Shown in pieces: positions 44,260 to 52,681 of a stretch of DNA of 64,000 bases (the stretch's first letter is position 1; every line of letters starts with the position of its first letter). The notes beneath the pieces are model-generated. The model made no database searches and was not told the origin of the DNA. It saw nothing but the letters and a program-made list of their open reading frames with translations. Position numbers and translations under genes: made by a program. Source of the stretch: an uncultured Bradyrhizobium sp. (lineage in GTDB: Bacteria > Pseudomonadota > Alphaproteobacteria > Rhizobiales > Xanthobacteraceae). The stretch lies in contig NZ_CAKZJO010000100.1 in the NCBI RefSeq assembly GCF_936943645.1, forward strand, positions 49,932 through 113,931. Reading direction: 5' to 3'.

Positions 44260-45672
44260 ATGAGCACAATCGAAGAAGCGCTTCAGGGTTCTCGACACCA
44301 ACGGCGTGCCCCGGCCGCGGTGAGATCGAGACGACTGACAAACCGCGATGGCGTCTGGTACTTTGTTCGGCGCCGGCCTCCGAAATTTGCGACGGTTGAG
44401 CCGCGGATCAACATTCGGATTTCCACCGGTATCAGGGTCGCTCATGATCGCAGCGCAGTGAAGGCTTCGCGGATTGCCCGCGAAATCGATCTTGATCTGG
44501 AAGCGGGATGGCAGTTCGCCGCCGGCGCAGGGACGCGCAAGGCCCTTCTTGACGTCGAAGAAGCGCGCCGCAGGGCGAATACGCTGCATCTCGACTACAA
44601 GCCGGCCGAGATCGCCGCGCAGGAGAGCGCCGAGCAGATCATCCGCCGGCTCGATGTGCTAGCGGTGGGCGCGCGACGCCATGACGGCGCAACCGTCGCG
44701 GCCGTCCTTGGAGGCGTTCCGCTGCCGCAGATCATGCTCTCCGGCCTGGTCGGCGAGTTCGAGGTGGCGAAGAAAACCACGCTGGCGAGGTTCTCGAAGA
44801 ACCAGCGGCGCAAATGGCGCAACGGCAAGCTGCGCGCGATCGCGCGCCTGACCGAGATCATCGGCGACAAGGCGATCGACCGCATCAGCCGCGACGACGC
44901 CCTGCTATTCATGGATCATTGGGCCGAGCGCGTGGTCGATGGCCAGGTGGTCGCCGAGACCGCCAACCGCAACCTCACCCACATCACCGGCATGCTCACG
45001 GCTGTGGCGCGCCGGCACCGGCTGCAGCTCGAGCCGGTGTTCACTGGCCTGCGGCTCGAAGGCGAAGGCTCGCGGCCGCGGCCGCCGTTCTCGGCGTGGT
45101 GGATCGTCAACCGCCTGCTGGCGCCAGGTCGCCTCGACGCCATGAACGCGGAGGAGCGCGCCGCGCTGCTGGTGATGATCAACACCGGCGCGCGACCCTC
45201 AGAGATCATCAACCTGCGCGCGGCGCACATTCACCTCGAGTCCAACATTCCGCACATCCAGGTCCGTCCCGACGAGCGCGTGCTCAAGACCGAGTTCTCC
45301 TGGCGCGACATCCCGCTGGTCGGCATCTCGCTGGAGGCGATGCGGCAATTCCCGGACGGCTTCCCGCGCTACCGCGACAATGGCGATGCCTTCTCGGCCG
45401 CGGTGAACAAGTTCCTGGAGGAGCACGGCTTGCGCGAGAGCGAGCGGCACACGGCCTATTCGCTGCGGCACGGCTTCAAGGACCGGCTGCGCGAGACCGC
45501 GGCCACGGACGAGCTCAAGGACGAGCTGATGGGCCATGACACCAAGAAGCCGAAATACGGCGACGGTCACGGCCTGCATCTGAAACTGAAGATCATCGAG
45601 AAGATCGCGCTGGCGCCGGGAATGCGCGTTGATCGGCCGGATCGAGTGCGACAAGAGGTGACCGATTTATGA
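44260..45672 (+). CDS. Tyrosine recombinase (second integrase)
   Basis: A 470-residue site-specific recombinase. The C-terminal catalytic domain shows the first arginine in NTGARPSEIINL, the R-H box as TAYSLRHGFKDR, and LMGHDTKKPKYG with the second histidine and a probable nucleophilic tyrosine. The N-terminal ~230 residues include a SAM-like core-binding domain (LTEIIGDKAIDRISRDDALL). It is not adjacent to an attachment site, unlike the integrase at 46834, and may be a relic of another integration or serve another role. Its stop overlaps the next start. Confidence 0.88.
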   Translation: MSTIEEALQGSRHQRRAPAAVRSRRLTNRDGVWYFVRRRPPKFATVEPRINIRISTGIRVAHDRSAVKASRIAREIDLDLEAGWQFAAGAGTRKALLDVEEARRRANTLHLDYKPAEIAAQESAEQIIRRLDVLAVGARRHDGATVAAVLGGVPLPQIMLSGLVGEFEVAKKTTLARFSKNQRRKWRNGKLRAIARLTEIIGDKAIDRISRDDALLFMDHWAERVVDGQVVAETANRNLTHITGMLTAVARRHRLQLEPVFTGLRLEGEGSRPRPPFSAWWIVNRLLAPGRLDAMNAEERAALLVMINTGARPSEIINLRAAHIHLESNIPHIQVRPDERVLKTEFSWRDIPLVGISLEAMRQFPDGFPRYRDNGDAFSAAVNKFLEEHGLRESERHTAYSLRHGFKDRLRETAATDELKDELMGHDTKKPKYGDGHGLHLKLKIIEKIALAPGMRVDRPDRVRQEVTDL

Positions 45673-45893
45673 CGCCGATGGCACCTCGCTCAGCGAGTCG
45701 CTTCACAGAGGAATGGCTGCTCTCCGCGATCAGCCTTGTTTCCGAAGTGATCGTTCAGCACGGTCCGCAATACGGCCCTTGGCTCGATCGGCTCGAGCAT
45801 GAGCTGGGGGAACTCAAGAAAAATGACCCTGTCGCACGGGCCCGTAGGCATCTCGCGGCGGCCGGGCGTCTTGGCTGCCGGACGCAGGAGTGA
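45669..45893 (+). CDS. Small hypothetical protein coupled to the second recombinase
   Basis: A 74-residue protein (MTPMAPRSASRFTEEWLLSA...), helical and charged, whose ATG overlaps the recombinase stop (ATGA). Small partners encoded after recombinases sometimes assist directionality; no recognised family here. The next 240 bp contain no clear gene. Confidence 0.5.
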   Translation: MTPMAPRSASRFTEEWLLSAISLVSEVIVQHGPQYGPWLDRLEHELGELKKNDPVARARRHLAAAGRLGCRTQE

Positions 45894-46098
45894 GGCTTCG
45901 GATGGTAGCGGCTGGAGGAGTTGAAGCGGCCCGGGTCGCGGCGGCGCTGCGCGGGCTTTTCCTCAGCTGAAAATTTCGCGGAAGATCGTTTTTCTTGCGT
46001 CGTTTCGCAAATCAGGGCATGAAAGCGAGTGGAAGTTCATTGCGGAGTTTGGGCAACTCCGACCTTCCAATCCGCCGTTAGGGCAGCGCGGATGTGTG

Positions 46099-46203
46099 GC
46101 CAACAGATCGGGTGCAGATCGAGATGTTGGAGAATGAAGACGGAAGCTCCGGCTGATTCGCCGGGTGGATGCCAACAAATCGTCTGGAGATCGAGATGTT
46201 TGG
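46099..46203 (+). repeat. Imperfect 32-bp direct repeat before the regulator genes
   Basis: 46099-46130 and 46171-46203 share GCCAACA-ATCG...GAGATCGAGATG with about 28 of 32 positions equal, 72 bp apart. They lie at the 5' end of the helix-turn-helix gene pair and could be operator or integrase/excisionase arm sites. The second copy overlaps the possible TTG starts of the gene. Confidence 0.5.
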
Positions 46204-46649
46204 CTTTGAAAAGCGACAGATATTACTCAGCTGCTGTCACCAGCGCGGTCGGCTGCTCTGCTGAAACACTTCGCTCGTGGCGAAATCGGAATGGTCTGCT
46301 AAGCAAGCCAGGCCGTTTTGGCGGCTGGACTGCCTTTACGCTCGCTGAGGTTCTCGCAGTTCACCTGGTGACCAGGCTCACGAGTATCGGAATTTCGCCG
46401 CGTTTTGCGGTATGTGCGGCTTCCCAGGCGCTTCCGGTCTTTCAGCGTGTGGTGGACAGCGGCGAAATCGAACCTAAGGGGCTGGCGATTTGGTTCAGCC
46501 ACGCTTTGTGCACGGCGATCACTGTCGAAGAGATCGAATTCATTGAGCCTCGCGATGGTGAGGCCGCTATCTTCATCAGTCATTCCGACTTGATCTCTCC
46601 CGTGTTCGATCGCTTGAAGGCGATCGCAGGCGAGGGGGAACGCGCATGA
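46134..46649 (+). CDS. MerR-like helix-turn-helix protein
   Basis: Up to 171 residues. A helix-turn-helix is visible at YYSAAVTSAVGCSAETLRSW with the following GRFGGWTAFTLAEVLAVHL; the C-terminal half is strand/helix without recognised family. The start is uncertain: ATG 46134, or TTG at 46200 or 46206, just before the HTH and after a GGAG. Coupled to the next gene by ATGA. Probably a regulator of element integration genes. Confidence 0.6.
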   Translation: MKTEAPADSPGGCQQIVWRSRCLALKSDRYYSAAVTSAVGCSAETLRSWRNRNGLLSKPGRFGGWTAFTLAEVLAVHLVTRLTSIGISPRFAVCAASQALPVFQRVVDSGEIEPKGLAIWFSHALCTAITVEEIEFIEPRDGEAAIFISHSDLISPVFDRLKAIAGEGERA

Positions 46650-46957
46650 TTTTGCTGTTTCCCAAAGAGGTCGCCGAGCGGCTGAAGGTCTCTGTAAAAA
46701 CCTTGGATGGCTATGCGGACGCTGGTGAGATTCGCTACGTCGATTTGAGTCGCGGCGGCAAGAATAAGCGCCGGCGCTACACCCCGGAGTTCGTTGAAGA
46801 GTTCATTTCCCGTCGGACCAGGAGAGACGTGCCGTGTCCGTCTACCGCCCCAAAGGCTCGCCGTTCTACCACTACGACTTCCAAATCAAACGTCATCGGT
46901 TTCACGGCTCGACGGGCCATGCTGGCAAGCGAGAAGCAGAAAAATTCGAGCGGTTGA
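46646..46957 (+). CDS. Excisionase-like helix-turn-helix protein
   Basis: A 103-residue protein. Residues 1-55 are an excisionase/MerR-like HTH (LFPKEVAERLKVSVKTLDGY, RRRYTPEFVEEFIS). The last ~40 residues overlap the integrase N-terminus in another frame and are serine/threonine/arginine-rich, so only the first two-thirds may matter. Its position immediately before the integrase fits a recombination directionality factor. Confidence 0.65.
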   Translation: MILLFPKEVAERLKVSVKTLDGYADAGEIRYVDLSRGGKNKRRRYTPEFVEEFISRRTRRDVPCPSTAPKARRSTTTTSKSNVIGFTARRAMLASEKQKNSSG

Positions 46958-47979
46958 GGAAGGTCGCGGCGCGCAAAGAGCTTGAAGTCGCCGGCAGGAC
47001 TGCCGTCTCTTTGAGGCTCGACGACGTTGCCGATCGGTATTGGCTTGAGAAGGGTCAGTATCATGTTGGTGCGGATACCACCGAACGCGACCTTGCCAGG
47101 CTGATCTCCTATTTCGGCCCGGACAAGTTGATCAATGAGATCACTGATGACGACGTTACCAAGCTGGTGGCATGGCGGCGGGCACATCGCCGGACGGTGC
47201 ACCGGAAGAACCCGCCGCCGAAGGGTGCTCCGCCGGCGCCTTTGGTCGCTTCGGCAACGGTGAATCGCAGCACCACCGAGGTGCTCAAAAAGCTCTTCAC
47301 CAGGGCGAAGGCTTGGAACGTCAAATTTGACGCTGAACCGGACTGGCCGAAGCACATGCTGGACGAGCCGGAGGAGCGGGTTAGGGAGCTGAAGGCGGAC
47401 GAGCTAGATCGTCTGGATGCCGCTGGCCGGGACGATTACCGGCCGATCATGAATTTCGCGGATGCCTCAGGCGTTCGCTTGCGCGAATGCTTGCTGAGGT
47501 GGTCGGAAGTCGATTGGGATGCCCGACAGATCATCAAGGCCGGAAAGGGTGGCCGCAAGATCGTAGTCCGGATAACGCCGCTGATCAGGAGTATCCTCTG
47601 GCCGCTTCGCGGGCACCACGAGGAGTTTGTTTTCACCTACGTGGCCAAGCGAACCCAGAAGCGTCGCCACCTCTCCAAGGGAGCCCGCTACCCTGTCACG
47701 TACAGTGGTCTCAAGACCGAATGGAAACGCCATCGTGCGCGGTCGGGGGTGGAGGATTTCCGGTTCCACGACAAGCGTCACGACTTCGCGACGAAACTCC
47801 TTCGCGACAGTCGGAACCTCAAGCTGGTCCAGAAGGCGCTCAACCATCGCAACATTAGGACCACGCTCAAATATGCTCACGTCCTGGATGACGAGATCGC
47901 GGGCGCGATCGAGGCCATGCAGGAAAACCGGGAGAAGTCCCGAAAAAGGTCCCGAATACCTGCCGTCAAGGCAGGATAA
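46834..47979 (+). CDS. int: Tyrosine integrase of the element
   Basis: A 381-residue phage-type integrase with a GTG start inside the upstream HTH gene (124 bp overlap). The N-terminal arm domain (SVYRPKGSPFYHYDFQIK) matches the AP2-like arm-binding fold; the core-binding region spans ~60-165; the catalytic residues are R in GVRLRECLLRWSE, the box HDKRHDFATKLL, the second H in NHRNIRTTLK, and Tyr in LKYAHV. It ends 43 bp before attR, so it is the enzyme that recombines the tRNA-Pro site. Confidence 0.93.
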   Translation: MSVYRPKGSPFYHYDFQIKRHRFHGSTGHAGKREAEKFERLRKVAARKELEVAGRTAVSLRLDDVADRYWLEKGQYHVGADTTERDLARLISYFGPDKLINEITDDDVTKLVAWRRAHRRTVHRKNPPPKGAPPAPLVASATVNRSTTEVLKKLFTRAKAWNVKFDAEPDWPKHMLDEPEERVRELKADELDRLDAAGRDDYRPIMNFADASGVRLRECLLRWSEVDWDARQIIKAGKGGRKIVVRITPLIRSILWPLRGHHEEFVFTYVAKRTQKRRHLSKGARYPVTYSGLKTEWKRHRARSGVEDFRFHDKRHDFATKLLRDSRNLKLVQKALNHRNIRTTLKYAHVLDDEIAGAIEAMQENREKSRKRSRIPAVKAG

Positions 47980-48021
47980 CCTATTGGAAGGCTTGATAAA
48001 TGCTGCAGCCAGCGCCCGTGC

Positions 48022-48071
48022 CTGGGAGACTAGGGGTCGGAGGTTCAAATCCTCTCGCTCCGACCATTTTT
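48022..48071 (+). repeat. attR: right 50-bp attachment repeat
   Basis: A perfect copy of 31237-31286: the 3' half of tRNA-Pro from the anticodon loop to just past the CCA. It has no 5' half, so it is not a second tRNA gene. Confidence 0.93.
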
Positions 48072-48259
48072 TCCAAATGATCTGTCGGGTGGATGGGCCG
48101 GGGCGTAGGGCGCGCGCTGGCCGAGGATGCGTGCGCGACGGTCGGCAGCGGTGGCTGTTTAGATGGTCGGCAAACCAAAATGCTCGAAAACAACCCCATG
48201 CACAGTAGCGATGTCATTGATTGGATGTCATTTTCCGAATCGATTTGTCGTGCGTGAGG

Positions 48260-48287
48260 CCTGCTTCTACCAACCTGCTTCTACCAA
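48260..48287. repeat. Tandem duplication of CCTGCTTCTACCAA
   Basis: Two perfect adjacent copies of a 14-mer lie in the 280-bp gap between attR and the gene at 48352. No gene is evident in the gap. Confidence 0.6.
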
Positions 48288-48351
48288 AAGGTGTAGCGGC
48301 GGCCTGTGCTCGCACGCTACCTTGTGGCGTTTGGGGCAGGAAATGTAATCG

Positions 48352-49428
48352 ATGGCGCAGCTTGTGACAGCCATGGTGAGGCGAACGATTTACACGCTCG
48401 CTCTCTTGTTGGCTTTTCAGTCGGGATCAGCGGACGCGCAATCGAACATGACCGTAAAGGGATTCCCGCCGGAGTTACCCATTGAGATAGCGGGCAATCG
48501 GTGGTTCGTTTTCTTGGACGGAGACATCGATCCGGACGCACCCCAGCGGTTTGAGCGATATGTAACGCAGAATCGTATTCCCGACCGGTCTATTGTCTAT
48601 CTGAACTCTCCCGGCGGAAGCTTGGCTGCGGGACTAGAACTCGGCCGCCTGTTTCGGAAATATGGCTTTTCTACCGATGTCGGTCGGAAATCACCTTTCT
48701 CCTCGAAGTCCTCCGATATTGATGAGGGCGGCTGCTACAGCGCGTGCGCATACGCCTATTTGGGCGGTCAATTCAGATATTTAAGACAGAGCTCCCGATA
48801 CGGCGTTCACCAATTCAAGTCGGTGCGGGCCGATGATCGCGTTGAAGGGACTGCTCAGGTCATCTCCGCTCTGGCAGTCGAATACATGCGCTCGATGGAT
48901 GTTGATCCAGATCTTTTCACGTTGAGCGCCGCCGCGAGCCCTGACGGGATGCAGGAAATCGACAAGGCGACTTTGGAACGGTTGAATGTCGTCAATAACG
49001 GGCGGACCCGACCTGTCTGGACAATCGAAAGTACGGACGGACAACTTTATCTGAAGGGACAGCGAACAACCGAGGAATCCGGAATCAACAAGTTCATCCT
49101 CTACTGCGAAAAGCGCCGCGCATTCTTGATCGCTATCTTCGATGCTCTTCGTAGGGACACAGAGCTCATGAATATGGCCGCTCATTCTCTTTTGATCGAC
49201 GGGCAGGTGTATCGACTGAGTCCGAAGTCCAAGCGGATTCAAAACGGGCTGTTCAATGTCACATACCCTCTGTCGCAAAAGGAAACAGCCGCTCTTCGCA
49301 AGGGAGAGAATGTTGGCGTGGCGGTGCAATTCTCGTATGAGGCACCCATATTCCTCGGGTTCGAGGGAATGAGCGTTGGGGGCGGCAGGCCGAAGCTTGT
49401 CGGCATGCTCGATCAGTGCGCTCGATAG
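48352..49428 (+). CDS. Secreted ClpP-fold (crotonase-like) serine-protease-like protein
   Basis: A 358-residue protein with a Sec signal (RTIYTLALLLAFQSGSADA). The middle holds the ClpP/SppA-like pattern: VYLNSPGGSLAAGLELG, a serine in GGCYSACAYAYLGG and a histidine in YGVHQF. Starts at 48352 or 48373 both leave a signal peptide. Such periplasmic Clp-like proteins are common hypotheticals in Bradyrhizobium; a proteolytic role is not proved. The C-terminal ~150 residues are unassigned. Confidence 0.7.
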   Translation: MAQLVTAMVRRTIYTLALLLAFQSGSADAQSNMTVKGFPPELPIEIAGNRWFVFLDGDIDPDAPQRFERYVTQNRIPDRSIVYLNSPGGSLAAGLELGRLFRKYGFSTDVGRKSPFSSKSSDIDEGGCYSACAYAYLGGQFRYLRQSSRYGVHQFKSVRADDRVEGTAQVISALAVEYMRSMDVDPDLFTLSAAASPDGMQEIDKATLERLNVVNNGRTRPVWTIESTDGQLYLKGQRTTEESGINKFILYCEKRRAFLIAIFDALRRDTELMNMAAHSLLIDGQVYRLSPKSKRIQNGLFNVTYPLSQKETAALRKGENVGVAVQFSYEAPIFLGFEGMSVGGGRPKLVGMLDQCAR

Positions 49429-49575
49429 GGTCTTCCCATTGTGTGGACACCGGAATCACGGTGACAGTGCTGGACTGCACCAGTGCACTTAGTCAATCTA
49501 ACACACCCCAACGATCTCGCGGGACCGTCTCGACCGAAACAAGTGCACCATTGTCGCAACTCGGAAGCACTGGGC

Positions 49576-49923
49576 TCAGCGCTTCGAGGGCACGAGCTGA
49601 CCGCCGGTGATGGGATTGAAAATAATGACTGAGCGTCGTGATGCCGATGCCGCTTCGCAGCCGATGATCTCGCCAGTCGCAACTCCGCCGGTGTTTGGAT
49701 TGTCGACTGTGCAGGTCTTGCCGGTGAAGGCGCCGCACGAGAAACCGCTGGCGCTATAGATGTTGTCGCCCCAGATCTGACCGCCCATCCCGCTCGGCGC
49801 AACGCAGGTGCAGCGACATTTTCCCGTGCCCTGTTTCGGCAAGGCTGAGGCGAGTTGAGGAATTCCGATCACGACAAGAGACAGGGCGGCCGCTATCGAG
49901 CAATTTCGAAATGACATGATCAA
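49576..49923 (-). CDS. Small secreted cysteine-rich protein
   Basis: A 115-residue protein with a signal peptide (SIAAALSLVVIGIPQLASA) and about six cysteines in the mature part (KCRCTC, SCGAFTGKTC, GCEA), which suggests disulfides in the periplasm. The start could be two residues later. It is unrelated to its neighbours as far as can be seen. Confidence 0.55.
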   Translation of the reverse strand: MIMSFRNCSIAAALSLVVIGIPQLASALPKQGTGKCRCTCVAPSGMGGQIWGDNIYSASGFSCGAFTGKTCTVDNPNTGGVATGEIIGCEAASASRRSVIIFNPITGGQLVPSKR

Positions 49924-50030
49924 GTCTCCATGCCTGCCCTTTCAATCTGTATTGACGCGCCGGAGCCCGGTTCGAACTGACGGCATCACGGGTTGGTGAG
50001 AGATGTTCGTCGATGGGCAAGCTGCTTGCT

Positions 50031-50654
50031 CTACCTCAAATACCCCACCACCAACCTCGTCGTCTCGTCCACCAGCACCTTCACCATCTTCTCCGACAGC
50101 ATCTCCGCCCCATTCAGCACCGTGTTGTGCGCCACCGACTCGATTGCGCTGACGCAGATGAAAGTTGCGACATCCAGGTCGACCTTGCGCATCTCCTTGC
50201 GGCGGCTTTCGAGGTAGGTGCGCACGAGGGCCTGGATCTCGCGGTTGAAGGCTTCGACGTCCTTCAGTTGGCCGGTGCGGGGGATCTGTTCGGCGAGCAC
50301 GCGATGCAGTTTCGGGTTGATGCGGTGGGCTTCGATCGCGACGGTGACGAGGTTGCGCACCGCCTTGTCGACGGGGAGGTCAGCGACCTCGGTCAGCGCC
50401 GTGCGGACGATGCCCATGATCTCCTCGTTGTGACGGTCGATCACGGCGGCAACGAGCGCCTCCTTGCTCGGAAAGTACTGGTAGAGCGAGCCGACGCTGA
50501 CACCGGCGACTTCCGCGATCCGGTTGGTGCTGGTCTTCTCGAAGCCGTCGCGCACCAGAATGCGAGCGGTCGCCTCGACCAGCGCGTCGACGGTGGCGCG
50601 TGATCGCGCCTGCAGGGCGTTTTTCCGAGGCTTTGTCGGCGGCGTGCGCGCCAT
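50031..50654 (-). CDS. TetR-family transcriptional repressor
   Basis: A 207-residue regulator with an N-terminal TetR helix-turn-helix (ILVRDGFEKTSTNRIAEVAG, VGSLYQYFPSKEALV) and a helical ligand domain. The ATG at 50654 was chosen over longer frames because the homologous region starts near it. It is divergent from the esterase gene at 50779, which it probably controls. Confidence 0.92.
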   Translation of the reverse strand: MARTPPTKPRKNALQARSRATVDALVEATARILVRDGFEKTSTNRIAEVAGVSVGSLYQYFPSKEALVAAVIDRHNEEIMGIVRTALTEVADLPVDKAVRNLVTVAIEAHRINPKLHRVLAEQIPRTGQLKDVEAFNREIQALVRTYLESRRKEMRKVDLDVATFICVSAIESVAHNTVLNGAEMLSEKMVKVLVDETTRLVVGYLR

Positions 50655-50778
50655 GGCGTTGCGATCCGAATGCGAGTAGGAAAAGCGAGCGAATGCTCGC
50701 ATTATATTGCCCCATGGCGACCTTCCGGCAAGCGTCTTCGTCGCCATATGGATGCGAAAGCCCGGCGGAGAGGGGACC

Positions 50779-51744
50779 ATGAGCGTCGCAAGACTTGTGT
50801 CGGCCTTGCAGTTTTGTCCTGTCATGTGCGCACCGCGGAGCCGCGAGCCCGGGCCGAGCCTGCAGAGCAGGCTGTTCAACGCGCTGCTGGCACAGCTCCC
50901 CTACAAGCAGCAGCTCGCATCCGCCGAAGCGGTGCAGGCGCATGTGCAGAAGCTCGCCTTGCAGCCTGTTACGTTCGAGCCGCCGAACCTCGGCCGCGGC
51001 GTCGAGGCGACGCTGACGAAGATGGGCGGATGGCCGGTCTATTACACTGCGCCGTCCTCGGGCCATGAAGGCTGCAACTTCGTCATGTTCCTGCATGGCG
51101 GTGGCTACATCAACGAGATCGTGCCGGCGCATTGGCGCTTCGTCGGCGAGATGACGCGCAAGGCGAACGTCGTCTGCGTCGTGCCGATCTATCCGCTGGC
51201 GCCGCGCGCCACCGCGAAGGATGTGGTGCCGGCGACAGCGGAGATCCTGCGCATGCTGCTGGAAGACGCGGGGCCCGCGAAGGTGACGGTGGTCGGCAAC
51301 TCCGCCGGCGCGGGGCTCGCGCTTGCCGCGTGCCAATGGCTGCGCGATCGCGGGCATCGGCAGCCGGACCGGATGATGCTGATCTCGCCCGCCGCCGACG
51401 CCTCGGTCAGCCGTCCCGAGCAGGTCGAGATCGCAAGGCGCGATCCGCTCCAGGACATTCCGGGGATCGTCGAGGCCGGGCATCTCTATGCCGGCGCGCT
51501 CGATATCGGCCATCCCTTCGTCAGCCCACTCAACGGCGCCTTCCGCGCGCTGGCGCCGATGACGATCTTTTCGGGCACGCGCGATCTGCTCTATCCCGAC
51601 AGCGTCGACCTCGCGGCAAGGGCGAGGGCGGTGGGTGTACCGGTGGAGCTGCATCTGCTGCGCGACCAGCCGCACAATTATGCGCTGATGCCGACGCCGG
51701 AGGGACGGCGCGCGCGGGCGATGATCTTGCGGGCGGTGGCGTGA
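50779..51744 (+). CDS. HSL-family alpha/beta hydrolase (esterase/lipase)
   Basis: A 321-residue hydrolase of the hormone-sensitive lipase family: oxyanion motif FLHGGGY, nucleophile elbow VVGNSAGAG, and acid/histidine at TRDLLYPDS and DQPHNYA. No signal peptide. The ATG at 50779 is preceded by GGAGAGG. It is divergent from a TetR repressor, so inducible by its substrate or product is likely. Confidence 0.9.
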   Translation: MSVARLVSALQFCPVMCAPRSREPGPSLQSRLFNALLAQLPYKQQLASAEAVQAHVQKLALQPVTFEPPNLGRGVEATLTKMGGWPVYYTAPSSGHEGCNFVMFLHGGGYINEIVPAHWRFVGEMTRKANVVCVVPIYPLAPRATAKDVVPATAEILRMLLEDAGPAKVTVVGNSAGAGLALAACQWLRDRGHRQPDRMMLISPAADASVSRPEQVEIARRDPLQDIPGIVEAGHLYAGALDIGHPFVSPLNGAFRALAPMTIFSGTRDLLYPDSVDLAARARAVGVPVELHLLRDQPHNYALMPTPEGRRARAMILRAVA

Positions 51745-51877
51745 TGAAAGGGGGCGTGTGAGCGATGTCACAGGACGCGCGCCGTCTCATTGCGACTGGC
51801 GCGGTGCGGCCCGTCGGAGGCGGCCTCCGGGGCGTTTCCTCGGATACGCTAGTGCGTATCAGTAGTTTTGCGGGGCC

Positions 51878-52117
51878 TTAGGCGTGGCCCTTGATCTCGT
51901 AATGGCCGGGCACGCATTTGTACCGATCCAGGCGCCAATTGGCGTGATAGATCGGATGCTCGCCCATCCATTTCGCGAGGGGTGCCTGTGCGCCGACCGC
52001 ACATTGCATCATCGAAATCTCGGGCGTCATGTTGCTGTCGGTCACGATTTCCTCGACGCAACTGCCTGAGCTAGCTGCGCTAAGCCGGCAGAGCACGGCT
52101 ACGACGGTCACGAACAT
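51878..52117 (-). CDS. Small secreted hypothetical protein
   Basis: A 79-residue protein with a short signal-like N-terminus (MFVTVVAVLCRLSAASSGSC) and a mature part MMQCAVGAQAPLAKWMGEHP with WRLDRYKCVPGHYE, of a type I recall as conserved in Bradyrhizobium. Four cysteines are present. Function unknown. Confidence 0.6.
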   Translation of the reverse strand: MFVTVVAVLCRLSAASSGSCVEEIVTDSNMTPEISMMQCAVGAQAPLAKWMGEHPIYHANWRLDRYKCVPGHYEIKGHA

Positions 52118-52364
52118 TCCTGTCACCTCATCGGTAGTTGCAGACCACGAAGAGGATGCAAGCGGAGTGCCAGAGCCTGTGACACGCAAACAACACGCTG
52201 GCCTGGCCGACTCGACCCAGCGTCCGGAGTCCATTTGACGATTCGGATTGTAAAAAAATTGCCCCTAAACCGAAGCCGGTCAAATACGGGAACCGGGGAA
52301 GTACGGCTCCGCGCAGGGCCAGTATGCCTCCCGACGGCGATTGCCGCCGACGACTGAGCAAGCG

Positions 52365-52499
52365 CCTCGTCCTTCGAGACGACCGCTTTCAGCGGTCCCT
52401 CAGGATGAGGCTACGTGGCGTTGTCGCGAGTTGAAAATTGGCGCCGCATCCTCTGCCCTCATCCTGAGGGCCCCCAGCGGCGGGCGTTTCGAAGGATGC
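52365..52499. repeat. Inverted pair of dispersed repeats
   Basis: 52365-52410 and 52456-52499 are inverted copies of one dispersed family: each has a GTCCTTCGAGAC-type end and a CCTCAGGATGAGG-type end. The rest of the 564-bp gap from 52118 to 52681 shows no gene; the promoter of the SDR gene is probably in its last 150 bp. Confidence 0.65.
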
Positions 52500-52681
52500 G
52501 TTGCGGGCGAGGCTGCCTCACATACGATAGCCTCGCATGCCGGATAATCCGCGTGCCGAAATAACGCTGGCATCGCCGATCTCTTTCATTTGCGGAGGCG
52601 GCGCTGCTACATTTCGCGCGCGCGCCCGCTGGCGGCGCGGCGACGAAGAAACATACCGACAAGGGAGGGGCCGAAAGTCCC

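Larger units (their letters stand above)
31237..48071. mobile_element. Integrated 16.8-kb element in tRNA-Pro (prophage remnant or satellite)
   Basis: A perfect 50-bp direct repeat (31237-31286 and 48022-48071) bounds the element; one unit is 16,785 bp. A tyrosine integrase gene ends 43 bp before the right repeat, as expected. Cargo includes a terminase-small-like protein, a tail tape-measure protein, helix-turn-helix proteins, an exonuclease-BRCT fusion, a lipoprotein, a second tyrosine recombinase and many unknown small proteins. No large terminase, portal, capsid, lysis or full tail genes were seen. It may be a decayed prophage or a phage satellite; the sequence alone does not decide. Lower-GC noncoding gaps contrast with the core genome. 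Confidence 0.9.

Noticed and set aside
48022..48071. Second tRNA-Pro
   Set aside because: Only the 3' half is present; it is the right attachment repeat.
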